Below, piece by piece: positions 1-11,987 of a DNA stretch of 64,000 nucleotides. Below the pieces are notes generated by a model. It was not told the origin of the DNA and searched no databases. It saw only the letters and a list, made by a program, of their open reading frames with translations. Both the position numbers and the translations under genes were made by a program. This DNA comes from Iris pallida (lineage: Eukaryota; Streptophyta; Magnoliopsida; Asparagales; Iridaceae). Where the stretch lies: contig JANAVB010016199.1 in the NCBI GenBank assembly GCA_029216955.1, forward strand, positions 14,004,410-14,068,409. Reading direction: 5' to 3'. Each line of letters begins with the position of its first letter. Positions within the stretch are counted from its first letter, which is position 1.

Positions 1-396
1 TTGGGCCTGTAAGGTCTGACCCTTATGCTGAGTCATAGTCAGAGGCGGTGTGAATCCTGCTGGAGTCATCGAGTTAGCCGGAACCCCTCAAGGAGACGGG
101 TTCCTTGGCGTCACTAGAGTCCTTCCATCGCTAGGAATGGTGTCGTTGGTCTGGTTGGCTTTGAAAGCCATGCGTCCACTACGCAACTGCATCTTGTTAC
201 AAAAGAAAAATTGCATGAAAGGAGTACGAAAACAGCCTGGATGCATAATGAGATAGTATGAATTTGGATTTCAAAGGCGATAAACTTTGCAAGTGGATGA
301 GATTTCCAAAGATTCCTTTATTCTAATTACAGGCTCGTCTGGGTAATTTAGGTAGCCAAAATGACAAACTGACCTGCATGGGCCACCACAAAAATA
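1..396 (-). mobile_element. 5' internal end of a minus-strand gypsy-type element
   Basis: Read on the minus strand, this stretch follows directly after an LTR end at 397. It begins with the same motif found just inside the LTRs of gypsy-1, gypsy-2 and LARD-1 (GTGGTGGCCCATGCAGG, here at about 373-389 on the complement). A minus-strand ATG lies at 171-169, but the frame stops after about 27 codons, so only the leader and possibly the first broken codons of gag are present. The rest of the element lies to the left of the window. Assignment to the Ty3/gypsy superfamily is inferred from the shared leader motif, not from a visible enzyme domain. Confidence 0.6.
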
Positions 397-3300
397 TGTC
401 ATGCCCCAGTTACAAAATAGGTAGAAATCCAAGACATTAGCATGCCGGCTGTACGGCTAGAGTAAGTATCCCAACTTAATAGATTTATCCTAGTCGTAGT
501 ACGCTATAAACTTGTATCTATAATACACAGTTATAGGTAATCTAATATCTTCATAACAACATAACCACTATAGTCTCATCCACAGAATAACAACAACACA
601 GAGACATGAATATATAAAGATGTCTGAATGAAATAAAAATAAGTTTGAATATCCAATACAAAAGATCTGTCTAAAATAGTCAAAAGTCTAGTGAAAATAT
701 ATCCACAAAAATTAAAGTACAATGTTGCAAATAGAAAATAACTGGAATAAAGAAATAGCCAGGACATAGCTAACTAGATAAAATATTCGTGACTCAAATC
801 AATCTCCATACGTATGGATCAGGAAAACTCCTCTGGCACAACCATTAAGTCTTCAGCAAGAAAACCTTGTTCGATACCTTGTCCGTAGACTGCAGGATAA
901 AGATGCTCGTCTAGATTTGGGAAAGAACTAGGTCCTCAGAGGGACAGGGACGTAATAAGATACAAAAATAACAAGCCATAATATGAACTAAAATAAATAC
1001 ATAAATAATAACTAGGTAATCTATCCAACTATGTGAATGCACGTCGAAGACGACTTTGGTGCATATGTGTAGGTAATGGAGTAGCATTAGCGTCAACTAA
1101 TCCTGATGTATATACTAGCAACCGACCGTACCAGATACTAAGTCCAGGTCGCTGCTAGATATATCCACTAGTATAGCCTATACCTCGACATACTGAGGCT
1201 TATGTGTAAATGTTTGACCCATATGCTTACTAATAGACTTTCTCGCCCATGAGTTATACAAATCATATCCATGACTTGGACAATCCGTATCTTAATGCTA
1301 GTCTTCTATCTAGACTCACCTATCAATACATATGCTCCGTCACATGAACCACTCGTATCGGTAGCTAGTCGAGTACAGAAGTGCGTGCCAACACAATGTA
1401 ATCACATATACAGTACCGTGTCATGATATGTGTCCAATTATTGAAGTTATAGAAAATAACTTCATTGCTAATGGAAGAGTCTTCTAACCTCTAAGTCACA
1501 CACACACACACACACACTATCATATCGATGACACCATCGATAGCACCTAATTCATACTTGGACGCACTCTACTAATATATCTACCACAATGCACAACAAT
1601 AATTTAAGTATTTAATAGTACAAGAAGTGACAAGTTATCTTGTCTTGAATATCGGCAAGAGTGTAGAATATCGATCCGGCTCTAACTCCTACAGTCAAAT
1701 GCTCACGAACTTCTAAAACTATAAATAAACTAAAATAAATACCAATTTATTGACATACAATATATTTATAAACTATATATATTCCCAAACTAGTCATAAA
1801 CTAGTCAACTAGATCTCAATAATATATGTAACTAAATCCACCATACATTGCACTAAATTAGTATATAAAAAAAATATTTTTATATCACAAAATATATCAT
1901 TATAATTTGAGAAAATTAAATCAATAATTTTTGGACATATTTTAAATATATTAATTTGAAGAAAAACTAGCATCAAATCAATACATTCAACTAGTACACA
2001 ATTATACCACATGTTGAACCAATTGGAATCGAACCACACGAAAAAATATAAAAATTTAATATTCTAAAAAAATCAGAATTAATTAGAGAAAAAATAATTT
2101 TCCATCATAAATTACTTGACAAAAATCATGGAAAGGTTTCATGAAGTTCAGAGATCAAATTGTCGAGTTTCGGTGAACTTTTTTGTATCTGAAAAACTAG
2201 TATCATCTAAACGATAGCACAAACACATAAAATATTTGCAAATATGAATAAAGGACATTATTAGATGATAAAAGAGGATGTTAGAGTCATTACCAATGAG
2301 TTGTTTGATGTCTAAAGGGTTCGCAAGTCGTCAAAAAATCACACACTTCAAAATTGGTTCAGCCTAGACCAATTTTAGTGCAAAGGACGCAATGGACAAA
2401 CCGAGTGGAACCGTGTGAGTTAGAAATTGGACATCAAAGTAGACACATAGGACTAAAGATTATTTTTGGTTTCAGCACTAACGTATGAGAAAAAGTAGAT
2501 GAAACCCATCGAAGAAGTCGACTAACCTGCTGCTGAATTCAGAATAATTTTGGTGAAGTTTCACCCACTTGGATGGGTTGTACACCTCTCTGAAGGCCAC
2601 GACATGATCCTTAGAGTTTCTAGTCTAGAAGATAAAGTCCTTGTGGTCGCAGGAGAGGTGGTGGAGTGCACGATAATCAAAAGGAAGGGTGAAAAACGGG
2701 GGTCGGCCTGGGCCTGTGTTGCTCTCGACCAAGTAGGTTGGAGGTCGGATTTTTGCAAGAAAAGAGGGGTTAGGGCGGCTGGTTTATGAGGTTAAAATAT
2801 AAAGTTTTGAGGTATTTTATGTTAGGGAATATTTGGCTTGGGTTTGGATTGATTTGGTTGAGATTTGGTCCTCCAATCAATTAATATGATAATGGGTATC
2901 TCTAAGTTTTCTAATTTGGAAATAGAAAATATTGAGTCAAGGTGCATTGAATCTATACATGTGGGCTGCCATTTAATTAATAAAAATCAATCAAATATAT
3001 GTCTAATTAGTTTTGGCAACCTAGGATAGGCTTCAGAAAGTTGTTTGAGTTAGGGTTGGGTCCAAACAATTTACCGAATCAAATTCAATTCCGAAAATAC
3101 AAATAATGGGTCTCGTGTGCATTTGAAAATAAATAGTACATGAAAACTCAATTGAGTGGACACCAATGGCATGTGTGTAGTAGGCTTAAAATAGGTCAAA
3201 ATTATGGCTTAAAATAGGTCAAAATTATATATTGGGTCGAATGGGTTGGATCGATGTCGAGTTCCGAAGTTAAATTGGAAAGTAAGCCAAGTTTTACAGT

Positions 3301-3478
3301 AGATAACAAGTTGGCATAATTTGACTTGCAAGTTGTGCAACAAAAATAGAATACAAGAGAATATATTTGAGTGAGATATGATATATCAAAATGAAGATAA
3401 ACTTATCTAGGTAAATAACATGAAAGACGTTTCTAGCTAGAGATTGGCATTTTTTGTCCTCCAAAATTCAAAGCTACA
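397..3478 (-). repeat. LTR of the left-edge minus-strand gypsy-type element
   Basis: On the minus strand the LTR ends GGGGCATGACA, almost the same as the gypsy-1 LTR end GGGGCGTGACA, and the leader motif of the element follows. The outer boundary is placed at GCTACA (3473-3478), which gives a TG...CA repeat of about 3.1 kb. The outer edge is the less certain one because the partner LTR is outside the window, so no target duplication can be checked. It contains a short CA microsatellite at about 1497-1517 and AT-rich stretches. No coding sequence was recognised; short ORFs here have no protein-like features. Confidence 0.55.
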
Positions 3479-3562
3479 GAAAAGTATATATTATGATCAT
3501 AAATAATAGTGAAAAAATATATATTAACAAATATATTAATTAAATATAACTTTTTTATTTTT

Positions 3563-3644
<82 letters not shown>

Positions 3645-3673
3645 CATGCCCTAAACCTAATCCTCTCCGTGAG
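3479..3673. repeat. AT-rich spacer with (TA)n microsatellite
   Basis: About 90 bp of AT-rich sequence is followed by an uninterrupted TA dinucleotide tract at about 3569-3641. It separates the left LTR from the start of the LINE. Nothing else is visible. Confidence 0.8.
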
Positions 3674-4928
3674 ATGGCGCCGGTGAGGCTTGACGACCGA
3701 GGCGATCCAGTGTACGTGCAATGCTGTTCCGGTGCTGCACTCCACTTATGAGAATAGGGATATGGCTGCACGTTAATTTGCGGAAGTTGTGACGGGGTCA
3801 CAATCTTTTTCAGTCGATTTGCGGTTCAAGAAACCTCCGTTCTCTTTCTGCGGCGAGCCAGAAGTCGAGTTCACGGCTGAAGATGAACAATAACTCATTG
3901 CACCATTGCGTTTTACTATGGTTGGCAAGTTTACGCACGCCCGGCCTCCTCTCGACGTGCTTCGAAAGGATTGAAGAGGACTTCCTTCGGCTGAGATTGA
4001 AACCGTTATGGTTTGTTGCAAGGTATCCGATGCGTGTCTTTAGATGGTCGGTGGATTTCGACCCTTCGCACGAATCAGCCATTGCGCCGGTATGGGTAAA
4101 TCTTCTAAATCTGAGGCACCATCTTTTTTCTAAATCTGCCATTTTCTGTATTGCCAAGAGCATCGGTACTCCGTTGAAGTTAGACAAAGCTATATCCGAT
4201 AGTACTCGTCCAAGTTGTGCAAGAGTTTATGTTGAAATAGACATCAGCAAATCGCTTCCTCAAAGAATTCAGATCGCTCTCGATGATAGGAGTTATTGAC
4301 AACAGGTTGATTATGGGGAATACCCCTCTTATTGCCATGTTTGTCGTCACCAGGGGAATAAAACAGAAGAATGCAAATCGAGTGCTGGAGCTAATGTAGT
4401 ACCTCAATTGACAGAGAAGATCTATAAAAGGAAAGGTGTAAACAATGTTTATTTTGTTCCAAACATTTTAATTACAAAGAAGCGAGGCTATGCCTAACGT
4501 TGGTCCTTCGTCTGAAGTGAATGCTGCTATAACCAAGGATGTTGCTCCTGGTAGATTGATGTTGGGTTCCCCCTCTATGGAGGGGACACTGGTGGCACAG
4601 CCAGGGAATATAGTTGCCTCAAGCGAGCAATCATGTAGGAGGGGTGAGCGAGCAAGCTGTTGTCTCTTCCTCTCAAGTGAATGTGCAGCCTTTGCAATAT
4701 GTCTTTCCAGCCATTCGTTTGAGCGAGAATGTGCCAAGTTCAGTTGAAGCACTTCTAGGCGAACAAGAGGTCGTCCTCGGGCATGTTGTCTCGACCGTTA
4801 ATCTTGTGGAGGTGGTGCAGGGGGCTATGCCAAGAAATATAATGGTATTCGCAGAAATGGATTCGTAAAATGGTGGGTATAGTTTCAAAATATGCAGATA
4901 CTGAATCTAATATCCATAACGATGTTGT
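3674..4928 (+). pseudogene. LINE ORF1 (gag-like, DUF4283 plus CCHC knuckle), first part
   Basis: This is the nucleic-acid-binding ORF1 of a plant L1-type LINE, broken by stops and frameshifts. A candidate ATG is at 3674. Pieces in several frames resemble the family in order: an N-terminal block with FKKPPFSF (about 3790-3850), LVGKF-like sequence (about 3905-3935), then the long piece 3883-4299 with RYPMRVFRWSVDFDP, PVWVNLLNL and ARVYVEIDISK, which is typical of DUF4283 proteins. After a stop at 4297-4299 comes a CCHC-like knuckle, YCHVCRHQGNKTEEC (about 4336-4380). The downstream linker is low in recognisable motifs. The frame is interrupted at 4929 by copia-1 and resumes at 49220. Family assignment is by remembered domain pattern; no search was run. 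Confidence 0.8.
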
Positions 4929-5584
4929 TGTTGGAGTGGGTGGAGTTTCCAACCTATGTGAAAAATATCCCAAAGTCAGATTGGATATTCCTATATATAA
5001 TAGAAATATTCCAATAGATTTGGATTGGATATTTCTATATATATAGTAGAAATATCTCAATGGAGTTGGATTGGATATTTCTATACATATTATGAATACA
5101 TCAATGATTTAGATTGAGTATTCCTACATATAGTAGAATACCTCTATTAGTTGTGAGTTTGAGGCTATATATACTAGGTGTTTGCTCACCATAAAATATA
5201 TCTCAAAAAGTAAGCAAGTGTGTTTTGCCATATTTGAGAGAGAGAAAGGACTAAGGACTATTGTGAAGAAGAGATCGCTTCGAATAATTTTTTGACATCT
5301 CTTGCTCTTCGGAGTCCGCAATCAAATTTTCTTCTCTCAAGTGAGTTGTGGTGATCCATTTGGATCAGAAGGAGCTTGTAGAGGGTATATTTTCTTTATT
5401 CCATTAGTGGAGGTTCTTCAGGGTTGGACTCCGATCGTCCCGTGGTTTTTTCCATCTGGATTTTCCATATCAAAAATCTCTGTGTCTGTGATCTATATTT
5501 GGCATTTTTGGTTTGTGTGCTTTTGCTCGATTCTCTCGCAAGACTCTGGTTTGAGGAAAAGGTTTTCGTGTTTTGTTTCCAACA
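4929..5584 (+). repeat. copia-1 5' LTR
   Basis: It begins TGTTGGAGTG and ends CCAACA, 656 bp. It matches 48483-49219 along its length. A TATA box (tatatata, 5166-5173) is also present in the 3' copy and is the likely promoter core. A short tatatata seed at about 5034-5046 corresponds to a long TA tract in the 3' LTR. Confidence 0.9.
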
Positions 5585-5587
5585 GAA

Positions 5588-5599
5588 TGGTATCAGAGT
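5588..5599 (+). other. copia-1 primer-binding site
   Basis: TGGTATCAGAG lies three bases after the LTR end and is complementary to the 3' end of plant initiator methionine tRNA, the usual primer of plant copia elements. Confidence 0.9.
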
Positions 5600-5649
5600 T
5601 TTGGGTTTAGAAAAGTATCAGGAGTTGACAGTCAAATCAGAAAGTAGAG

Positions 5650-6513
5650 ATGGACACGAAGTCGATGCGCATGGTATACCTGAACGGTACCAACTATCAC
5701 TACTGGATAAGCAAGATAAAGAATTTTCTATTTGTCAATAAGTTACATCTGCCGGTATTTTCTTTCGAGATGCCCAGTAGTAAATCCGAAGATGACTTGA
5801 ATTTCGAGCATATACATGTGTGTGGGCACATAAGGCAATTCGTTAACGAGAATGTGTAAAATCATGTTGACAGTATTGACCATGCGAGGACACTGTGGGA
5901 TAAGCTGGAATCTTTGTATACAAAGAATATCAGGGTAAATAAATTATTCCTGATCCGGATGATGATGGGTCTGTGCTACAAAGATGCATGGTGTGTCCAT
6001 TATAGATCACTTGAATGAGTTCCAGGACGTGGTTGGCCATCTATCCTCGATGGAAGTTAAGTTCGACGACGAGGTTCAAGGACTTTGGTTGCTATATACA
6101 TTGCCAGATCGTGGGAGACCGTACGAGTATCTATGATCGCTTTTGCTCTAAAAGGTATGGTCAGTCAGGAGTTTGCCAAGAGTGGGGTATTGAATGAAGA
6201 GATGCGGAGATATTCTCAGGACACTTTATCCACATCCCACTCAGAGGTGCTAGTTTCATAGAGCCGCAGAATGGGCAAAAGTATGGATCCAGGTGGTGGC
6301 AGAGACAAGAGTAAAGGCAAGTCCAAGGGTCGGTACAAGGCCTCGGAGTATTACCATTGTGGTAAGAAGGGTCACATCAAGCAAAAATATTTTGCTTAGA
6401 AGAGAGAAGAAGGGTGACAAAGGAAAGCAAAGTGAGAACATTACAGCGGCGGCCTCGGCACATGGAGGCGATATAATCGTCGTAGGTGATGAGGTTGTCA
6501 TGAACCTTGCCTA
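5650..6513 (+). pseudogene. copia-1 gag
   Basis: This is the capsid and nucleocapsid part of the polyprotein. It starts at ATG 5650 with LNGTNYHYWISKIKNFL, matching the start of plant copia Gag (a YHYW-type motif). The first frame stops at 5857-5859 and the coding continues with several frameshifts. The nucleocapsid knuckle near 6349-6395 reads YYHCGKKGHIKQKYF: the first and last cysteines of the CX2CX4HX4C motif are tyrosines, each explained by one G-to-A change. A following run of charged residues leads into protease. It is not functional. Confidence 0.8.
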
Positions 6514-7733
6514 ATATGACAATTCTTGGCTGGTGGACTCTGATGCTTCAGCGCACGTATCTCACAATATGACACTATTTGCTACTTACATGATAGGCGA
6601 TTGTAAAATGTTGAAAATGGGCAACGGAGATGTGTTGAAGGCGATTGCCATTGGAGATGTGCATGTGAGGACAAAAATGGGTACAGTTCTTTTTCTTAAA
6701 GATGTCCGTCATGTCCCTGATATCTATTTTAACCTGGTGTCGGTTGGAAGGTTGGATGATGAGGGTTTCTTCAATTCCTTCGGGAACGGTCAGTGAAAAC
6801 TTTCCAGAGGTTCGATGATGATTGCCAAAGGAAGCAAGAACTCTATACTACTATATAAAGGGAAGCGCATATGGGACACATGAGGTGAATGCACTCAGAG
6901 ATACGTCTACCGAATTATGGCACAGACAGCTCAGCCATATCAGTGAGAAGGGGATAAGCTACTTGGTAAATAGAAAGTTGATTCCACGGCTAAATTTTAC
7001 AAAATTGGAGAAGTGCACACACTATTTAGCAGAAAAGTAAAATAGGGTGTCTTTCCAAAGTCACCCAAGTTCAAGGAAGCCGGCGTTGCTCGAGTTGATT
7101 CACTCGGATGTCTGCGGTCCTATGAAGGTAAAATCTATTGGTGGTGCTTCTTATTTTATGACATTTATTGATGATTATTCCAGGAAGGTTTGGGTCTATG
7201 CCTTAAAGACCAAGGATCAGGTGCTGTCAACTTTCAAAGAGTTTCAGGCCTCTGACGAAAGAAAGACGGACAAGAAGCTGCTATATGTTTGGTCAGACAA
7301 TAGCGGCGAGTACATTGGTCCCTTTGATGCTTATTACAGAGAGCAAGGGATATGACACTAGAAGACTTCGTCCAAGATACCTCAGCTCAATGGTGTAGCA
7401 GAACGAATGAACATGACACTGATGGAGAGGGTACGGTATTTTCTATCAAAGGCAAACTTATCGGACAGTTATTGGGATGAGGCTCTTTACGCTGATGCTT
7501 ATACTATTAATTTATCTCCTAGTGCTCCTTTGCAAATGTGCTTGACAAAGTATGGTACGATAAAGAACCGTCATATAATCACCTGCGAGTATTTGGTTGT
7601 AAGGCCTTCGTGCATGTACCAAAGGAATAAGAGATCCAAACTTGAGCCGAAGACGAGACGGTGCTTCTTTGTCGGCCACGGTCGGGATGACTTTGGCTAT
7701 AGACTCTATGATCCCATAGAAAGAAAGCTCTAA
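6514..7733 (+). pseudogene. copia-1 protease and integrase
   Basis: The protease is marked by WLVDSDASAHVS (about 6528-6563), where the catalytic DSGAS motif has become DSDAS by one G-to-A change. The GAG-pre-integrase segment ELWHRQLSHISEKG is at about 6912-6953. The integrase core carries the DDE residues in LIHSDVCGP (about 7096), WSDNSGEY (about 7291) and NGVAERMN (about 7393). The linker FVGHGRDDFGYRLYD near 7669-7713 is typical of the integrase C-terminus. Stops at 6794-6796, 7038-7040, 7353-7355 and 7731-7733 plus frame changes break it. Confidence 0.85.
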
Positions 7734-8964
7734 AGAAGCAAGGACGTGGTATTCTTCGAGGATCATACCATGACCAACACTCAAGATTTTGAGATGCCTT
7801 CCGAGGCCGAGGAATTGCCTGAGTTAGAGTCATTTTGCTTCAAGCACTTTCCAGAGGATATCGCAAAGGATCCAATTATGGGGAGCCTGTACATGGAGTG
7901 GCTTCCAACCTTGATCATCAGCCTGCTGATAGTGGTCAGGATAACTCGCATGAGGATGTGGATACCAGAAAGGTAGTTTCTGAAAGGAATGAGGCTACTA
8001 ATATACAATCAGCACCCATTGTTCCTTTGAGAAGGAGCAACAGAGACGTCAACCATCTACGAGATACTCACGAAATGAGTATGTGCTACTGACGTGGGAG
8101 AGCTCGAAAGTTTCATAGAGGCTATGGACGATGAACATAAGCAGGAGTAGATGGAGGCTATGCAGAAGGAGATGAGTTCCTTATAGGCCAACTCCACTTA
8201 TGATCTGGTGCGGTTGCCAAAGGGCAAGAAGGCTTTGAAAATCGATGGGTTTTCAGAATGAAGCAGACATATGATTCTACTTGCCCTCAATACAAAGCGA
8301 GACTGGTAGTTAAAAGCTACGGTCTGCGAAAAGGCATAGATTATGATGAGATCTTTTTACTGGTTGTTAAATAGTCGTCTATTCGGGTGGTGATAGCATT
8401 GGCAGCCAGTTTCGACTTGGAGGTCGAGCAGATAGACGTAAAAATGACATTCCTCTACGATGATCTTGAGGAGTTATACAAGGTGCAGCCAGAGGGATTT
8501 TATGAGAAGGACAAGTCACACATGGTCTACTGGTTGAGGAAGAGCTTGTATGGTCTGAAGCAGGCTCCGAGGCAGTGGTACAGGTAGTTTGAGTCATTTA
8601 TGGGAGAGCATGGTTATGCACGGATGATGTCCGACTACTGTATATTTGTGAGGTACTTTGCCAAGGATGATTTCATCATTTTACTGTTTTATGTTGATGA
8701 TATGCTACTGATGGGTCGAAATGCCACTAGGATAGCAAAATTGAAGCACCAACTGGGCGTAGCCTTCTCTATGAAGGATTTGGAAGCAGGAAAGACTATT
8801 CTTGGGATGGAGATCAACCAAGAGAGGAAGTCCAAGTTGCTACCCATGTCCCAAAAGAAGTACATTCACTAGGTACTTCAGCATTTCGGGATGGACGGGT
8901 CAAAGAAAGTGACTAACCCCCTTGCAGCTTACTTTAAGCTAACTGAGGAGCAGTGTCCATCTAC
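7734..8964 (+). pseudogene. copia-1 reverse transcriptase, first part
   Basis: This is the copia-type reverse transcriptase. Visible motifs are the VEQIDVKMTFLYDDLEELY block (8415-8470, usually DVKTAFL), SLYGLKQAPRQWYR (about 8546-8587), and FYVDDMLLMG (about 8687-8716), whose two catalytic aspartates at 8696-8701 are intact. The sequence SMKDLEAGKTILGMEI follows. In-frame stops lie near 8086, 8148, 8368 and 8586. The frame is cut at 8964 by gypsy-1 and resumes at 19843. Confidence 0.88.
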
Positions 8965-11854
8965 TGTCACCCTCATTTCCCGTATTTCATATTTATACTC
9001 GTATCTGAATTTTGGCATGTATTTTTATTTTTCTCAACTTGTAGAATTTTGGTATTTCTCGTATTTTGGTTTTGGCATGGCTCGGTTTTATTGGGGATAG
9101 TTTGCTTTGGTTCGATTTTATGTGAGTTGGATCACCTTAACCTATGCTACCCCTCATCACCACCGCAACTCCCCCTCTTTATATCCCCACCTACCACTCT
9201 CTCTCTTCATTACCACCACCATTTATTTTCTTCTTCTTCTTCTTCTTCCTCCACACAACTCCCCAACCCCTAGGCAAGTGCATCTTGCCACTACATGAGG
9301 ACCCTCTTTTCTTTGTCCATTTGCTAGTTTAGGACATGGAGATCAACATTATTCTTGGGTTTTTATGATTTGGAGTCTCTGTTGATGTAGATCTAAGTTA
9401 TTTCTATTTTCAGATTTTGCATGGTTTGAGCTATTTATGTTGGTTTTCTATGAGTTTTGATGTTTCCATGAGGAAGAGCTTTCAGTTTCACCCAAGTTGG
9501 AACTTTGGAAATCCGAATTTGGAGTTCGGATGGCCGAGTTATGAACTTGTGAAGCTTTGGGTTCTTCCTTGGTGTTCTTGCTGTTTGGAGAAGACAGTGA
9601 GCAGTGTGCAGAGCTGTTTAGCTTATGCACACTGAGCTATGTGCGCTTTTTAGCGCCGCATACGCTGGCTAGAGTACGCTTCCTGTTGGAAGCGTGTCTC
9701 CTTGAGCGTGCGTGACTTTCACACACTGCTCCCTGTAGCGTGCGTGACTTTCACGAATGCTGCCTCCCTTGAGCGTGCGTGACTTTCACACACTGCTCCC
9801 TGTAGCGTTCGTGACTTTCACGTATGCTGCCTCCCTTGAGCGTGCGTGACTTTCACACACTGCTCCCTGTAGCGTGCGTGACTTTCACGTATGCTGCCTC
9901 CCTTGAGCGTGCGTTACTTTCACACACTGCTCCCTGTAGCGTGCGTGACTTTTACGAATGCTGCCTCCCTTGAGCGTGCGTGACTTTCACATACTGCTTC
10001 CTGTAGCGTGCGTGACTTTCACGTATGCTGCCTCCCTTGAGCGTGCGTGACTTTCACACACTGCTTCTCTGTAGCGTGCGTGACTTTTCACATACGCTGC
10101 CCCTTGAGCGTGCGTGACTTTTCACATACACTGCTCACTTGAGGGTGCCCTGGTACGTAGACTTGAGTGAGCCTTGCATGCGTGCTTTTGCACGTATGCT
10201 GCCCCTTGACCCCTTGCTTAGTCGACTGATTCTTGGAGTTTTGGTTTTATTTCTTTAAGCTTGGCTCTTCTATAACCCCGTATTTTGATATTTTATTAGA
10301 TATTTTACGCCCATTTTATATCCTTACGCCTTTTGTCATGAACTTAATTTTGCTTAATATGTTTGGAATGACTATTGTACATGGCTTGGTATGGCAAGAA
10401 ACTAGTATAACACGACAGTGACCCGTAGTGGTGCACTCCTGACATGACCAACCTGACTTGATAGTGGCCCGTCGTGGCGCACTCTTGACAAGTACCCTGG
10501 CATGATTTATCTTGATAACCTAACTTGACCTGTCTTGACACCGTGGGTGGTTCTTTCTTGCTTGCTTGTTAATCCACTTGTCCAGTCTTGCATCATGTCT
10601 AGGATGGAACTCCTGAGTACCACGGTCAGGAGTACCTACTAAAATGGATTAAGGTTAATAACTAGAATAACTCAGTAGTCATGAAAAGATGACACAGCTA
10701 CAGGCAATCCCGTTACCTGGGCGCTCTTGGGATCTGTAGCCTGCCGTCGAGTAGGGCACATTTCCAGCGCACCGTCGAGTGTTGCACCCTCTAAGTCACC
10801 TAAGGGTACATTTGTCTTCTGGGCGATATACCCACCTGAATTTAACCCCTAACTTTCGACCTGGGTAACCTGGACGGTCTGCAGTGCTTGTGGCTGTGGA
10901 ACAATCTCACTGCATCTTGTTAGTAATTAGGCCTGTGACAACCCTAGTTAGTTAAAGTAGTAAGCCGTAGGATCTGCTTGGCCGTGATTGATTGAATGAG
11001 GTATAACCAGTTTAGCCATGTCTTGATCCAGTACAAGATTGCTCCCTGTCTTGATTTCTTACATTATTATCTTGTCGATAAATGGTGGAAAACCAAGCTC
11101 TGTTCAGATGAAGGGTTACAACCCCGGTCCTTGTTTGGTTTACGGGTTGTAACCTGGCTATCGGAATAGTTCCATGGTTATCTCGTCGTATATCATCCTG
11201 ACATATTTTCGTAATTTTATTTTTAATATTAGATTTTCTGTGCTGATTGCTGGCTTTTGTTCTTATTTCGTGGCCCCCTTGTGGCACTTGCTCTTTCTGG
11301 GGTTGACCCAGCTGGTTTTGTGTGGCCAGATTTCGGAGCATCTCCCGAGGATCTACCAAGCTTCCAGCCCAATGGTGAACACTAGACGGAATCCGGGCCA
11401 AGAGTGGGTTTTCTATTTTGTTTCGCTCACTCTATTGTAAAAAAATTATTCTTTTGAGGCGTTTAGCCGACGAACACCTGTAAGCTCGGAGCACTTTTAC
11501 TTACTGTCTGCCTACGGGCTGTAAACATGATTGACAAATCCTAGGGTTGATCATGTATGACTAAACTCTTACTAGTCCTAACATTTTGTAACGACTAGCT
11601 TTATGATCAGCTGAATATGTAATATTTGGGACGCCTTATTATTGTATATTTAATGATCATACATCTTGCGAATTTACTTACTTGTGGTGATTGAGACACT
11701 AGGCTTGTTCATGACCATAAGAGACTGTTGGCTTGTAGAAAACCCTCACATATCTAGACAGCCGTGACCGTATATCGAGGTGGTTTCCATTTCAATATAC
11801 GTAGCTGGCTATGTCTGCCCCCGCTCTCCAGTATTCTGGTTCTGGGGCGTGACA
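8965..11854 (+). repeat. gypsy-1 5' LTR
   Basis: It begins TGTCACCCTC and ends GGGGCGTGACA. It is nearly identical to 16868-19842 apart from copy-number differences in an internal minisatellite. A TATA-like tttatatc (about 9177) followed by a CT-rich stretch may mark the promoter near the LTR start, which would make the R-U5 part unusually long; this is inference. Confidence 0.93.
9690..10150 (+). repeat. GTGCGTGACTTTCAC minisatellite in gypsy-1 5' LTR
   Basis: The core GCGTGCGTGACTTTCAC recurs about every 30-35 bases. Two alternating versions, one followed by a TATGCTGCCTCCCTTGA-type tail and one by an ACACTGCTCCCTGTA-type tail, form a higher-order dimer of about 65 bp. Confidence 0.9.
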
Positions 11855-11987
11855 TGGTTTAAGTGGTGGCCCATGCAGGTCTTGTCAATCAAGATGTGTG
11901 GGGGTTTACCAGATAGATGTCTCAATCAGTACTCGTCCTTGATCTCTGTTCGTATCCTCTGAATCCCTGGATTCTTGTCCTGATCCT
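11855..11987 (+). other. gypsy-1 leader with candidate primer-binding site
   Basis: GTGGTGGCCCATGCAGG (11863-11879) starts eight bases after the LTR end. The same 17-mer or a close variant follows the LTR end in gypsy-2, LARD-1 and the left-edge element. It does not match the initiator methionine tRNA site used by the two other primer sites in this window. Its role as primer site is inferred from position and conservation. Confidence 0.6.

Noticed and set aside
50..256. 68-codon plus-strand ORF at the left edge
   Set aside because: It runs antisense to the leader and gag start of the minus-strand element and shows no domain.
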